Positions 48,910-57,438 of a stretch of DNA of 64,000 nucleotides are shown in pieces. Numbering within the stretch: the first letter of the stretch is position 1; every line of letters begins with the position of its first letter. The notes below the pieces were generated by a model. The model was not told where the DNA came from, searched no databases, and saw nothing but the letters and a program-made list of their open reading frames with translations. A program made the translations under genes and the position numbers. The stretch comes from Lancefieldella rimae ATCC 49626 (GTDB taxonomy: Bacteria > Actinomycetota > Coriobacteriia > Coriobacteriales > Atopobiaceae), in assembly GCF_000174015.1 (NCBI RefSeq), contig NZ_ACFE01000001.1:496001-560000 (forward strand), given 5' to 3'.

Positions 48910-50325
48910 CTATAAGAACAGAATCATTGACAGAATGAACATGAAGACTACTCCTGCAATCATTGGAATGCTCGTACGCTTAACAACCTCTATTGGGTCT
49001 GCTTTAATTGATCCTGAAACAATAATTATAACAGCCGATACCGGCGAGACTGCCCGAAGTAGATTACCTGCAAGACCCATAGGTACTGCAACAGCAATCG
49101 CTGAAATGCCTGCAGCAGATGCAAGTGTAGGGATAAGGGGAACCATTGCAAAGAATAGGGCTGTACCCGAGCCCGAAAGAAGTACGATAACCGCAGAGAG
49201 AACGACGAGAATGAGAGGAAGAACAAAGCCCAAACCATTGCCATTCATTCCAGTCATAACATTTTGCAATGCTGAAATAAGCCCTATTGATTTAAGCCCT
49301 ACTACGTAAACAGTAGCAGCCACGAGAAGAGCAACTATCGGCATAGCATTTCCCATGCCTTTAAAGAACTTTTCCGTCTCTTTGACTGCTTCTTTTAAAC
49401 TATGCCGCTTAATAGAATCGCATAGCACCGCAACAATGAATGAAATCACTACTGCAATTTCAACTGTTAGGTCCACTTTAGAATGACCGAGCAATTTAAT
49501 AAAATAGGCGATGACTAAAAGAATTATAGGAAGTACCGGAAGAAGCGCATAGACGCTCCGGTACAAAACAGAATTACTACAATAGCTTCCTTCGGTCTTC
49601 TCAACTTCATTCGCACTTATTATTGCCTCATTACGCCCTTCAAACTTTTGCCAAAAGTAATGTGCAATAGCCATAATGAGTAACGTTGGGATTGAAACAA
49701 TAGCATGATAAGCAAACACATACTGTGAAACTGTCAGTCCAGCAAATTCAGGATATTTTGCCAATTCATTCGCAATAGCAACATTATCGGAACCAAGCGG
49801 TGTCGGCATAACAGTAGCCGTAGTCGCAATCACTGCTCCAGCAGTAAGTGGACTCATTCCGGCTTTTCTCAATACAGGATAGAGGGTAGCCAAAAGAATA
49901 ATGGCCAGATTCGAAGCACTGGGGATAACAAGTGAAAGCAGATTACCAAGAAGAAAAACCACCGGGACGAGAACATAAGGAGAGCGAATGTTCTTTATTG
50001 GCTTTGATAAGACAGAGACTGTGATCTCATTGGCACCAATCTCGCTCATATAGGCAGCGTAACCGCCTAAAAGTAAGATGATAAAGCCCGCTCCAGCGAG
50101 TGTCGATTTGAACGTGCTGACAATTGCCAATAAAGGATCGAGAAGTCCGGCACCGGATGACTTAAAATCCTTTATAGCAATGGTATTTCCAGCGAAAATG
50201 GCGATATACATAAGGATAACCCCAATAAAGAACAGGGTAATTTTAATATCCATCTTTTTAACAAGCATGTATCCAATAATGGCTATGGATAAAATTGCTG
50301 TTCCATACATTACAAAAGAATTCAT
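48910..50325 (-). CDS. DcuC-like / C4-dicarboxylate-type membrane carrier, possible nucleoside or ribose transporter
   Basis: About 471 residues from ATG 50325 (MNSFVMYGTAILSIAIIG), with a GAGGTG ribosome site. Some twelve hydrophobic spans, with repeated half-structure motifs: PSASNLAIILLATLYP with TVMPTPLGSDNVAIANE in the first half, and LSGSGTALFFAMVPLIP with LRAVSPVSAVIIIVSG in the second. These fit the DcuC/IT superfamily. Gene context (nucleoside hydrolase, ribokinase) suggests nucleoside or ribose uptake rather than dicarboxylates, which is inference. Confidence 0.75.
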   Translation of the reverse strand: MNSFVMYGTAILSIAIIGYMLVKKMDIKITLFFIGVILMYIAIFAGNTIAIKDFKSSGAGLLDPLLAIVSTFKSTLAGAGFIILLLGGYAAYMSEIGANEITVSVLSKPIKNIRSPYVLVPVVFLLGNLLSLVIPSASNLAIILLATLYPVLRKAGMSPLTAGAVIATTATVMPTPLGSDNVAIANELAKYPEFAGLTVSQYVFAYHAIVSIPTLLIMAIAHYFWQKFEGRNEAIISANEVEKTEGSYCSNSVLYRSVYALLPVLPIILLVIAYFIKLLGHSKVDLTVEIAVVISFIVAVLCDSIKRHSLKEAVKETEKFFKGMGNAMPIVALLVAATVYVVGLKSIGLISALQNVMTGMNGNGLGFVLPLILVVLSAVIVLLSGSGTALFFAMVPLIPTLASAAGISAIAVAVPMGLAGNLLRAVSPVSAVIIIVSGSIKADPIEVVKRTSIPMIAGVVFMFILSMILFL

Positions 50326-50389
50326 AAACCTCACCTCAAAAAATTAGCAGAGCCATCTGGTATTATCAGAACCCATATTGCCATACGGT

Positions 50390-51322
50390 CTAATCCCCTC
50401 TGTTGTCTCGGCAATAAAACTGGTCAACAAACCAAGTTCGAAAGGCTCGTACATCAATATCAGTACAAACTATTGCATTTGCGGACTTTCCCAGATATCC
50501 CTTCAAGTCAACGAGGGTGCATCCAGCAGTCAAAGCGCCACTCAACTCAATATCGACAAAGGTCTCAGTGGTCTGAAACATTTCTGGTACAAGCAGGTAA
50601 GCCATGGCAGTCGGATCATACATTTTGAGGCCTGTCTTTATTGAGCCTCCCCTGTAGTGGCTAAATAGCGCGGTAATCATTTTTCCCGTTTTACTTGCTG
50701 CCTTTATCTTTTCAATGTCTTCAGGCAGTACAAGAGCTTTCCATCCTATATCCAACCCAACCATTACAATCGGCACTCCTGAGGAAAAGACAATTTTTGC
50801 CGCTTCGGGATCAGTGGCCATATTAAACTCTGACAGGACACCCTTGTTCCCTCGTGTAATGGTTCCTCCCATTATGATTAAGCGTTCAATATTTGATTTG
50901 CTATCCGGATGCACTTTCAAAAGTAATGCGATATTGGTAAGAGGACCTATAGCAACGATAGTTACGGGAGTATTTGATCTAGTAATCTCTTTGTAAAGTG
51001 CCTCGACCGCAACTTCCGTTAAAAGACAACCGTCAGCCAAACCATCAAATTCAAATCCATCCATTCCACTTGCACCATGAATCGCACTTGCATCGCTTAA
51101 AGATCTTACAAGCGGTCCTTTAGCACCTTTAGCAACCGGTATTTTTTTATCCCAAAATTTAAGGAGTTTAAGAACATTATTGCTAACGTTCTCTAAACTA
51201 ACATTTCCTCCCACAGTCGTTATGAGACGCACATCAACCTTATCTGATCCAATGGCAATCGCTAAAGCTGCAGCATCATCAATTCCTGGATCTGTATCAA
51301 TAATTATGGGAGTCTTAGTCAT
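50390..51322 (-). CDS. Inosine-uridine preferring nucleoside hydrolase family protein
   Basis: Hydrolyses ribonucleosides to base plus ribose. It has 310 residues. The N-terminal metal-binding signature IIIDTDPGIDDAAAL is intact, and MGGTITRGNKG and EFNMATDPEAAKIVF supply the conserved Asn/Asp ligand region. It overlaps the rbsK stop by 4 bases (ATGA), so the two are coupled: released ribose would be phosphorylated at once. Base preference cannot be read. Confidence 0.93.
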   Translation of the reverse strand: MTKTPIIIDTDPGIDDAAALAIAIGSDKVDVRLITTVGGNVSLENVSNNVLKLLKFWDKKIPVAKGAKGPLVRSLSDASAIHGASGMDGFEFDGLADGCLLTEVAVEALYKEITRSNTPVTIVAIGPLTNIALLLKVHPDSKSNIERLIIMGGTITRGNKGVLSEFNMATDPEAAKIVFSSGVPIVMVGLDIGWKALVLPEDIEKIKAASKTGKMITALFSHYRGGSIKTGLKMYDPTAMAYLLVPEMFQTTETFVDIELSGALTAGCTLVDLKGYLGKSANAIVCTDIDVRAFRTWFVDQFYCRDNRGD

Positions 51323-52245
51323 CTCTCTCCTTTTTCAAAGAATCGCTCAATTTCGCTTAGTGTAGGGATTGATCGCTGTGCACCAATTTTTCTTGTTGCA
51401 AGTGCAGCAGCCTTTGAAGCTAGTACAGCAGCATCATTAAGGCTTTTTCCATTTGCAACACATGCTGCCATGGCTCCGACGTAGGTATCCCCCGCACTTG
51501 TTGTATCAACTGTATCAACTCGAAAAGCTTGTTGATACAGACTCTGACCTCTTGTCACTACAATTGAACCAGCATCCCCAACAGTGAGGATAATAGTCTG
51601 AGCTTCATTTGCTAATAACTGAGAAAGACTTCTATCTATACTTTCAAAGTCATCCATCGCCCTGAGTCCAAAAAGCGACATACACTCTGTCTCATTTAAG
51701 CAAAGTAAATCAATTGAGTTAAAGACATGTTTTGGTATGGTATGCACGGGAGATGGATTAACTATAACGTATAATCCCAGCTCCTTTGCATGAATTATTG
51801 CATCACACGTAGTTTTTTCACAACACTCAAATTGCGTAAGAAATACATCCCCAGGACAAGCTACTCTATCAAGCGCTTCGATAACTTGTTCTGAGGAAAG
51901 TATATAATTTGCCCCATGTTCAATGATTATCCGGTTATTACCCGAAGTTCTTATAACAATTGCTAAACCTGTAGACGCATTGTCCGTAGAAATAACCTCG
52001 TCACAATGTACTCCAGAATCAGTAAGACTGTGAAGTATATCTTCTCCAAACGCATCGTTACCAATTGACCCAATTATTAAAGTATGTGCTCCTATACGTG
52101 AAGACGCGACCGCCTGATTTGCTCCTTTCCCTCCTGGGTTAATTAAAAGGTTTTTCCCATCACAAGTCTCACCTTCAAAAGGCATCCGATCCGTCTCTAT
52201 TGACAGATCCATGTTCATGCTTCCAAAAACAATAACTTTACTCAA
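51319..52245 (-). CDS. rbsK: Ribokinase
   Basis: PfkB-family kinase, 308 residues, converting D-ribose to ribose-5-phosphate. N-terminal signature FGSMNMDLSIETDRMP, glycine-rich GGKGANQAVASSRIG, and C-terminal DTTSAGDTYVGAMAA with the catalytic Asp of the GD motif. It starts at ATG 52245. It is the first gene of a four-gene AT-rich operon and has a clear promoter upstream. Confidence 0.94.
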   Translation of the reverse strand: MSKVIVFGSMNMDLSIETDRMPFEGETCDGKNLLINPGGKGANQAVASSRIGAHTLIIGSIGNDAFGEDILHSLTDSGVHCDEVISTDNASTGLAIVIRTSGNNRIIIEHGANYILSSEQVIEALDRVACPGDVFLTQFECCEKTTCDAIIHAKELGLYVIVNPSPVHTIPKHVFNSIDLLCLNETECMSLFGLRAMDDFESIDRSLSQLLANEAQTIILTVGDAGSIVVTRGQSLYQQAFRVDTVDTTSAGDTYVGAMAACVANGKSLNDAAVLASKAAALATRKIGAQRSIPTLSEIERFFEKGER

Positions 52246-52295
52246 AATCCTTCTCCTTTTTTGTATCCCTGCTGAGGAAGCTACATCTGAGTCTT

Positions 52296-52324
52296 CTTAT
52301 ACAAAAACTTCCACCAGCTATCAA
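52296..52324 (-). promoter_or_regulatory. Promoter of the rbsK operon
   Basis: On the minus strand: TTGATA (plus 52319-52324), 17-bp spacer, TATAAG (plus 52296-52301), about 50 bases before the rbsK ATG. Confidence 0.65.
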
Positions 52325-52345
52325 TATCAAAAGGAGTAAAAACTT

Positions 52346-52361
52346 GCTAAAGCGGTTTAGC
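52346..52361 (-). promoter_or_regulatory. LacI-type operator
   Basis: GCTAAA-GCGG-TTTAGC: perfect 6-bp arms around AAGCGGTT, which fits the AAnCGnTT centre of LacI/GalR-family operators. It lies about 20 bp upstream of the rbsK -35, so it may be an auxiliary site or loop site for the LacI protein encoded at the operon end. Confidence 0.6.
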
Positions 52362-52408
52362 GGCTTAGTTTGTCAGCTCAATGGTATATCGTTCGATCAT
52401 TGCAAGTC

Positions 52409-53515
52409 TTATGAGAACTGTTGTCTTTCTTCATGAAGACGGAATTTCTGCCATGGTCGTAAGGTGTCAATCAGGAAATGCTCTTCGTCTGGAATATGGC
52501 CGACAACATTTGTTTTGCCGGTATTGATCATATCCGTGCAAGCAATCTGCATCTCTCCTGCATAGTGACCATAGAGACTGCTATCAATAATGACATCTCC
52601 ACGGTGAATGCTCGCAGGTGCATTAAATACGTCAAAGGTATGTCCTTTGTACTTCATGCGACTCTGAGACGAACGGATCAGATTGTCAGAAACGTCCCCT
52701 CTGTTGCAGTGAAGTTCATCTAAAACAATGCTCTTCTCGACAGCCGGAATTGCATCCACAAGTTCCACGCCAAAACTTACCAGATCATGTGGTAGGGATT
52801 TGACTTTTTCAAACTCGGCTTTCGTAGCAAAGCAATTTGAAATGATAACGTCGTCAATGGTCCCCATTGAAATATAGTGTTCCACTTGCAGGTGCATGGG
52901 CATATGTCGATGCATCTCCAACGTGGGAAGCCCCTCGGTTACCGGCCAAGGCCCAAATGAATCTTGAACCTGACTGGTTACAAACGCCGCCGTATTGATT
53001 CCGTACTTTGTAAAACGCTCAGTGCAGCGGTTAAAAAATTCAAGTCCCAACCCCGAGTAACCATGAGGGTAAAAATTATGGCACCCAATGAGTTTGTTTT
53101 TGTTTGGCTGGTATTTCATGATGGTGTCGAGATAATCCACATCGTTACTCATATTGAGCTCAACAAACAGTCCCTCAGGATTGAATGTCATAAATGACTC
53201 TTCTTTTCCGGTGAACCCTAAATCAAGACGAAAGCCATCCGCACCGATCTCCTTAAAGAACGAGAGATCTCCATACGAGATGCCAAACTCCTTAAAAACC
53301 TGCGGATTTACATCAAGAATAATCTCAAACCCAAGGCGGTGCGCATACGCGTTAATGTCCGAAAACTTCTGAACAACAGCCTCTTTCGTACCCTGAACCG
53401 AAAGAAGACAGCTAAAAATACGAGAGAAGCCCGCTTCTGCCGCCATGTCAAGATATGCAAAGATTTCCTCTTGTGTGTTCTTCTCGGGATATATTGAAAT
53501 TCCAAGGCGCTTCAT
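52409..53515 (-). CDS. mupG: 6-phospho-N-acetylmuramidase MupG / DUF871 family
   Basis: 368 residues. TIM-barrel N-domain opening KRLGISIYPEKNTQEEIFAY, with EIILDVNPQVFKEFGISY and CHNFYPHGYSGLGLEFF blocks, and a cyclophilin-like C-terminal domain ending IDTLRPWQKFRLHEE. DUF871 was identified as MupG in Staphylococcus, splitting MurNAc-6P-GlcNAc inside the cell. No mur operon partners are adjacent, so the substrate here is inferred from family. A diverged remnant of the same 3' end is at 47598-47760. Confidence 0.88.
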   Translation of the reverse strand: MKRLGISIYPEKNTQEEIFAYLDMAAEAGFSRIFSCLLSVQGTKEAVVQKFSDINAYAHRLGFEIILDVNPQVFKEFGISYGDLSFFKEIGADGFRLDLGFTGKEESFMTFNPEGLFVELNMSNDVDYLDTIMKYQPNKNKLIGCHNFYPHGYSGLGLEFFNRCTERFTKYGINTAAFVTSQVQDSFGPWPVTEGLPTLEMHRHMPMHLQVEHYISMGTIDDVIISNCFATKAEFEKVKSLPHDLVSFGVELVDAIPAVEKSIVLDELHCNRGDVSDNLIRSSQSRMKYKGHTFDVFNAPASIHRGDVIIDSSLYGHYAGEMQIACTDMINTGKTNVVGHIPDEEHFLIDTLRPWQKFRLHEERQQFS

Positions 53516-53689
53516 GTTTCCACCTTCTCTAAAGATACGGCTTATTTGAGAACTTTTATCCCATACTCACATAGGCTTTCAGAGGATACTCGCTTTGGAT
53601 ACAAGTTTTCGCTCTACGGTAGGATCTGCGCTGTAAACGGTTACATCTGTACGTAATCGTGCAAAATGGACCGTTCGCACATGAAGCTC

Positions 53690-53718
53690 TTGACCTTTCA
53701 GTAGTATCTCGCTACGCT
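53690..53718 (+). promoter_or_regulatory. Candidate promoter of the magnesium ATPase leader
   Basis: TTGACC (53690-53695), 17-bp spacer, TACGCT (53713-53718). Start of transcription would fall near 53725, giving about 280 bases of leader before the ATPase. The region 53516-53689 shows no supported gene. Confidence 0.5.
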
Positions 53719-53722
53719 ACAG

Positions 53723-53760
53723 GCGAGAAGAACATTTTCGTAATATCTTCTCGCCTTTTT
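53723..53760 (+). terminator. Terminator-like hairpin made of an inverted GCGAGAAG pair
   Basis: AGGCGAGAAGA (53721-53731) pairs with TCTTCTCGCCT (53746-53756) around a 14-base loop, followed by TTTTTG. The arms are the octamer GCGAGAAG and its complement. It lies at the presumed 5' end of the ATPase leader, so it may act as an early attenuator, a terminator for upstream transcription, or simply an octamer pair. Confidence 0.65.
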
Positions 53761-53796
53761 GTTTGGCTTTTAAACCCCTGTATAAGGAGGTGCTTT

Positions 53797-53907
53797 ATGT
53801 CTGATCACAGTCGAAGTTATCGTATTTGGGCGGAAAATTGTCCGTATCCACCGTGTTTGCTGTGCTCGATAAAGTGCCTCTATAACGGCGTTTTTCTCGC
53901 CAGCTAA
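53797..53907 (+). CDS. 36-residue leader peptide upstream of magnesium ATPase
   Basis: ATG 53797 has a near-perfect Shine-Dalgarno (AAGGAGGTG) and is the best ribosome site in the region. The product (MSDHSRSYRIWAENC, then PYPPCLLCSIKCLYNGVFLAS) is not a plausible enzyme, but contains prolines (PYPP) and four cysteines. It ends 55 bases before a terminator-like hairpin and 97 bases before the ATPase ATG. In Salmonella, the mgtA leader ORF MgtL is proline-rich and couples Mg2+/proline status to termination; this ORF has the matching layout, not matching sequence. Confidence 0.65.
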   Translation: MSDHSRSYRIWAENCPYPPCLLCSIKCLYNGVFLAS

Positions 53908-53961
53908 GCACTGCGAATAGGGACAATCTACTCCGCGCCACATTCTTGCATCTGCCAGTCG

Positions 53962-53988
53962 GTGTCAGCACACATGACACAATTTTTT
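53962..53988 (+). terminator. Attenuator-like hairpin before the magnesium ATPase
   Basis: GTGTCA (53962-53967) and TGACAC (53975-53980) form a 6-bp stem with a 7-base loop, followed by AATTTTTTG. It lies 17 bases upstream of the ATPase start codon and downstream of the leader ORF, where it could terminate transcription conditionally. Confidence 0.6.
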
Positions 53989-54004
53989 GAAACAGAGGTG
54001 CGCA

Positions 54005-56890
54005 ATGGCTAAAACAAGGCGCGCGATTCAGAATCAAACAAACCGTACTCTCGACCGCGGCGACCTCGGTGCGCTGCTTGGTTTTGCTGCCACTCATTCG
54101 GAACAAAGCGTTTGTCGAAAGGCACGCGCGTATACAGGCGGCCTGCCGATTGATATTGCACAGGCAAAGCTTGATCTCAATGGTCCCAATGCAGTCTCTG
54201 AGACCGTTGAGGATCCTACGGTTATTCGCTTTTTAAAGTGCTTCGCAAGTCCCTTTACGCTCATTTTGATCGTATTAGCTGTGATCTCCTATGTGACCAA
54301 TGTCGTGTTGGCCTCGCCCGGAGAAAAAGATCCCTCAACTGTCATCATCATTGCGGCCATGGTGCTCATCTCGGGCATCATCGACTTCGTGCAAAGCTCG
54401 AAAGGCGCCTCAGCGGCCGCGGCGCTTTCGAAGATGGTCACTGCCACTACGTGCGTGATCCGCCAGCCGATCAGCTTCGACAACTTTGAGGGCAACGAGA
54501 ACAACGAGGACACTCTGTCTGAGGACGGCGCGGCACCCAACGGAAGCGAAATGCCCGACGAAAATAGAGACACCAACAGCTTTGACGATAAGTCTGCAAC
54601 CGCCGGAAACGACGACAGCTTTGATAAGGAGATTCCTTTTGCTGAGGTAGTCGTCGGAGACGTAGTGCTTCTCGCCAGCGGAGACATGGTACCTGCAGAC
54701 TGCCGCGTACTCGACGCTAAGGACCTCTTTGTAAACGAAGCTGCCCTGACCGGCGAATCCGAGCCTGTCGAAAAGCTGCCGGGCGTTGTACATGCACGGC
54801 GCCGTGCCGACGGAACACGCTACCCACTATCTCTTTCCGAGTGCACGAATCTGCTGTTTGCAGGCACTACCGTACAATCGGGCAGTGCCCGTACCGTCAT
54901 AGTAGCCACCGGTGACGATACCTATGTAGGGCGCATGTCAAAGGCCCTCCAGCAGCCTGCCGCCGAGACAAGCTTTGACACGGGTTTGAAATCGGTCTCC
55001 AAGGTCCTTGTCGCCTTCATGCTGATCATGTGTCCGATCGTACTGCTCGTCAACGGCATCATGAAGGGAGACTGGCTGGACGCGCTTTTGTTCAGTGTCT
55101 CGGTTGCTGTTGGCATCACACCGCAGATGCTGCCCGTGATCGTTACCACCTGTCTCTCGCGCGGAGCCACACAGATGGCAAAGCGAGACGTCATCGTCAA
55201 GAGTCCCTCGGCAATCCAGAATCTCGGCGCCATCGATATCCTTTGCACCGACAAGACCGGCACCATCACAGCTGACGAGGTGGTGCTTGAGCACCATCTG
55301 AACGTCCTCGGCGAAGAAGATGAAGCTGTCTTGCGCCACGCCTTTCTAAACAGCTACTTTCAGACAGGGCTTCGCAACCTCATCGACAAAGCCATCATCA
55401 AGACCACCGAATGCCTTACTGATATCGATCATCTGACCGGCGATTACCGCAAGATCGACGAGGTCCCCTTCGATTTTGAGCGCCGGCGCATGAGCGTGGT
55501 GGTCGAGGATAGTTCAGGCAAGGCTCAGATGATCACCAAGGGCGCCGTCGAGGAGATCCTGACTGTCTGCAACTCCGTTGATCTTTGCACCGAGGTATCG
55601 CCGCTGACCGAAGCACAGCGCCGCGAGGTGCTTCGGAGAGTGCAAAACTTCAACGACGAGGGCATGCGCGTCATAGCGGTAGCTCAGAAGAATGATCCGC
55701 GGCCGGTAGGCGAGTTCGGCGTCGATGATGAATCCGAGATGACTCTCATCGGCTACCTGGCGTTTCTTGATCCACCTAAGGCAAGCGCCGCCGAGGCCGT
55801 CAAAAAGCTTGGTGAGAAGGGCGTCAGCGTCAAAGTCCTTACGGGCGACAATGAAGGTGTTGCAGCTGCCGTCTGCAAAAAGGTCGGCATCAAGGTCGAT
55901 GCGCTTCTTTTAGGTGAGGAAGTTGAGAGCCTCTCCGATCAGGCACTTTGCAAGCGTGTCGAAGAAACGCAACTCTTTGCCAAGCTCTCTCCCATGCAGA
56001 AGGCGCGCGTTGTCGAAGCGCTGCGCCAAAATGGCCATATCGTAGGCTTCATGGGCGACGGCATCAACGACGCAGCTGCCATGCGTGCCTCTGACGTAGG
56101 CATCTCTGTAGACACTGCCGTCGATGTGGCAAAGGAATCGGCCGACATCATCCTGCTGCAGAAAGATCTTCTCGTCCTTGAGAGCGGTGTTGAGGAAGGC
56201 CGGCTCACCTACGGCAATACGATCAAATACATCAAGGCGACTGCCAGCTCAAACTTTGGCAACGTCCTTTCGGTCATGGTCGCCAGCCTGTTGCTTCCGT
56301 TTTTGCCTATGTCCGCGCTGCAGCTGCTGCTTTTGGGACTTGCCTATACACTGACCTGTATTGCGATCCCCTGGGATACGGTCGACGAGAGCTTTCTGGC
56401 AAAGCCCCGCTCATGGGAAGCGCGTTCCATCACAGGCTTCATGCTCTGGATAGGGCCGGTGAGCTCAATCTTTGACGTGCTCACATTCGCGCTCATGTTC
56501 TTCATCATCTCCCCTGCCCTTTCGGGCGGCAGCTGGGCGGAGCTGGTTGCCTCCGGCAATACCGCTGCCCAGGCTCTTTTTGTTGCGTCCTTCCAGACGG
56601 GCTGGTTCATAGAATCCATGTGGACCCAGACCTTTGTCTTGCACGCGCTGCGCACCGAGAAGCTGCCCTTCATCCAGGGCCGCCCCTCCGCGGCTCTGAT
56701 GGCGCTCACTCTTATCGGCATTGCAGCGGTAAGTGCGCTGCCCTTCCTGCCCGTAGTATCCACTGCTCTTGGACTCATCCGCCTGCCGGAGGCCTTCTTC
56801 GGCTGGCTTTTGGCGCTCATGTTCGGCTATCTGATCCTTATTAGCATCGTCAAGACGATCTATATACGGCGGCATGGCTCGCTTTTGTAG
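54005..56890 (+). CDS. mgtA: Magnesium-transporting P-type ATPase (MgtA/MgtB)
   Basis: P3B-type ATPase that brings Mg2+ into the cell. About 961 residues from ATG 54005 (MAKTRRAIQNQTN; GAGGTG upstream). The actuator region is DVVLLASGDMVPADCR with TGES-type EAALTGESEPVEK, the phosphorylation site is DILCTDKTGT, and FMGDGINDAAAMRASDVGIS is the hinge. Four C-terminal membrane spans follow. An unusual acidic insert (about residues 160-205, many Asn/Glu/Asp) lies between the second span and the actuator domain. GC-richer than its neighbours on both sides. Confidence 0.95.
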   Translation: MAKTRRAIQNQTNRTLDRGDLGALLGFAATHSEQSVCRKARAYTGGLPIDIAQAKLDLNGPNAVSETVEDPTVIRFLKCFASPFTLILIVLAVISYVTNVVLASPGEKDPSTVIIIAAMVLISGIIDFVQSSKGASAAAALSKMVTATTCVIRQPISFDNFEGNENNEDTLSEDGAAPNGSEMPDENRDTNSFDDKSATAGNDDSFDKEIPFAEVVVGDVVLLASGDMVPADCRVLDAKDLFVNEAALTGESEPVEKLPGVVHARRRADGTRYPLSLSECTNLLFAGTTVQSGSARTVIVATGDDTYVGRMSKALQQPAAETSFDTGLKSVSKVLVAFMLIMCPIVLLVNGIMKGDWLDALLFSVSVAVGITPQMLPVIVTTCLSRGATQMAKRDVIVKSPSAIQNLGAIDILCTDKTGTITADEVVLEHHLNVLGEEDEAVLRHAFLNSYFQTGLRNLIDKAIIKTTECLTDIDHLTGDYRKIDEVPFDFERRRMSVVVEDSSGKAQMITKGAVEEILTVCNSVDLCTEVSPLTEAQRREVLRRVQNFNDEGMRVIAVAQKNDPRPVGEFGVDDESEMTLIGYLAFLDPPKASAAEAVKKLGEKGVSVKVLTGDNEGVAAAVCKKVGIKVDALLLGEEVESLSDQALCKRVEETQLFAKLSPMQKARVVEALRQNGHIVGFMGDGINDAAAMRASDVGISVDTAVDVAKESADIILLQKDLLVLESGVEEGRLTYGNTIKYIKATASSNFGNVLSVMVASLLLPFLPMSALQLLLLGLAYTLTCIAIPWDTVDESFLAKPRSWEARSITGFMLWIGPVSSIFDVLTFALMFFIISPALSGGSWAELVASGNTAAQALFVASFQTGWFIESMWTQTFVLHALRTEKLPFIQGRPSAALMALTLIGIAAVSALPFLPVVSTALGLIRLPEAFFGWLLALMFGYLILISIVKTIYIRRHGSLL

Positions 56891-57020
56891 TGCTGTAATA
56901 ATCTTATATGAGGAGATGTAAAGATTGAGAGAGTCAGATCTTTATTGACCTATGAATGAGCCCGAAAATACTTATACTGAGGAAGACACCCAAGGCGTTC
57001 ATATATGGACGGACCATGGC
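56891..57020. other. AT-rich gap after mgtA
   Basis: No terminator follows mgtA here, although one follows the truncated copy of its 3' end near 61807. A 59-codon plus-strand frame (starting about 56952) lacks a ribosome site and overlaps the radical SAM remnant. I see no supported gene. Confidence 0.4.
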
Positions 57021-57430
57021 CTAGTGTATAGATATCTGTGGAACTTGTCCGCTCAGACACCTATCAATATGATAGGTCAATACATTAGGGATACTAGTTC
57101 TATCAGAAAAAGCTTTCATTTTTAATGTTTCACTTAATTTTGTTTTAGTAATATATTGCTCCAACTCATTGAGTAGAGTAATGCATGTCTCCATGCTCAT
57201 CGACCTTCTGCTTAGATGATTTTCAAAACAATACGAGCATCGCAAATCACACTCTACAGTAAGAGCAACTATTAGGTTCATAGTACCATTAGCATGCATA
57301 TCCATTAAGTCCACTATTTGATCTGGCGTAAGGCTATGTAATTTAATGCTTGTTTCGTCCTCTTTCTTAAATGCCTTATCAAATGAATCAAACCCGAATG
57401 GCTATTATTGTCAATCAGCTTGTAATACAT
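57021..57430 (-). pseudogene. Broken radical SAM peptide-modifying enzyme gene
   Basis: Starting at ATG 57430 (MYYKLIDNNSHSG) and, after a frameshift near 57390, continuing FDSFDKAFKKEDETSIKLHS, LTPDQIVDLMDMHANG and the radical SAM cluster motif CDLRCSYCFENH (CxxxCxxC). The frame then ends after about 60 more residues with no TIM barrel or SPASM domain. The start is 8 bases after the ABC exporter gene. The CxxxCxxC plus exporter context suggests a sactipeptide-type or related ribosomal peptide maturase, now inactive. Confidence 0.75.
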
Positions 57431-57438
57431 TTTCGTTT

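Noticed and set aside
53690-54005. M-box magnesium riboswitch before mgtA
   Set aside because: The ~280-base leader does not show an M-box-like arrangement I can recognise; leader peptide plus attenuator fits better.
56952-57125. 59-codon plus-strand ORF after mgtA
   Set aside because: No Shine-Dalgarno, and it is antisense to the radical SAM remnant; too little support.
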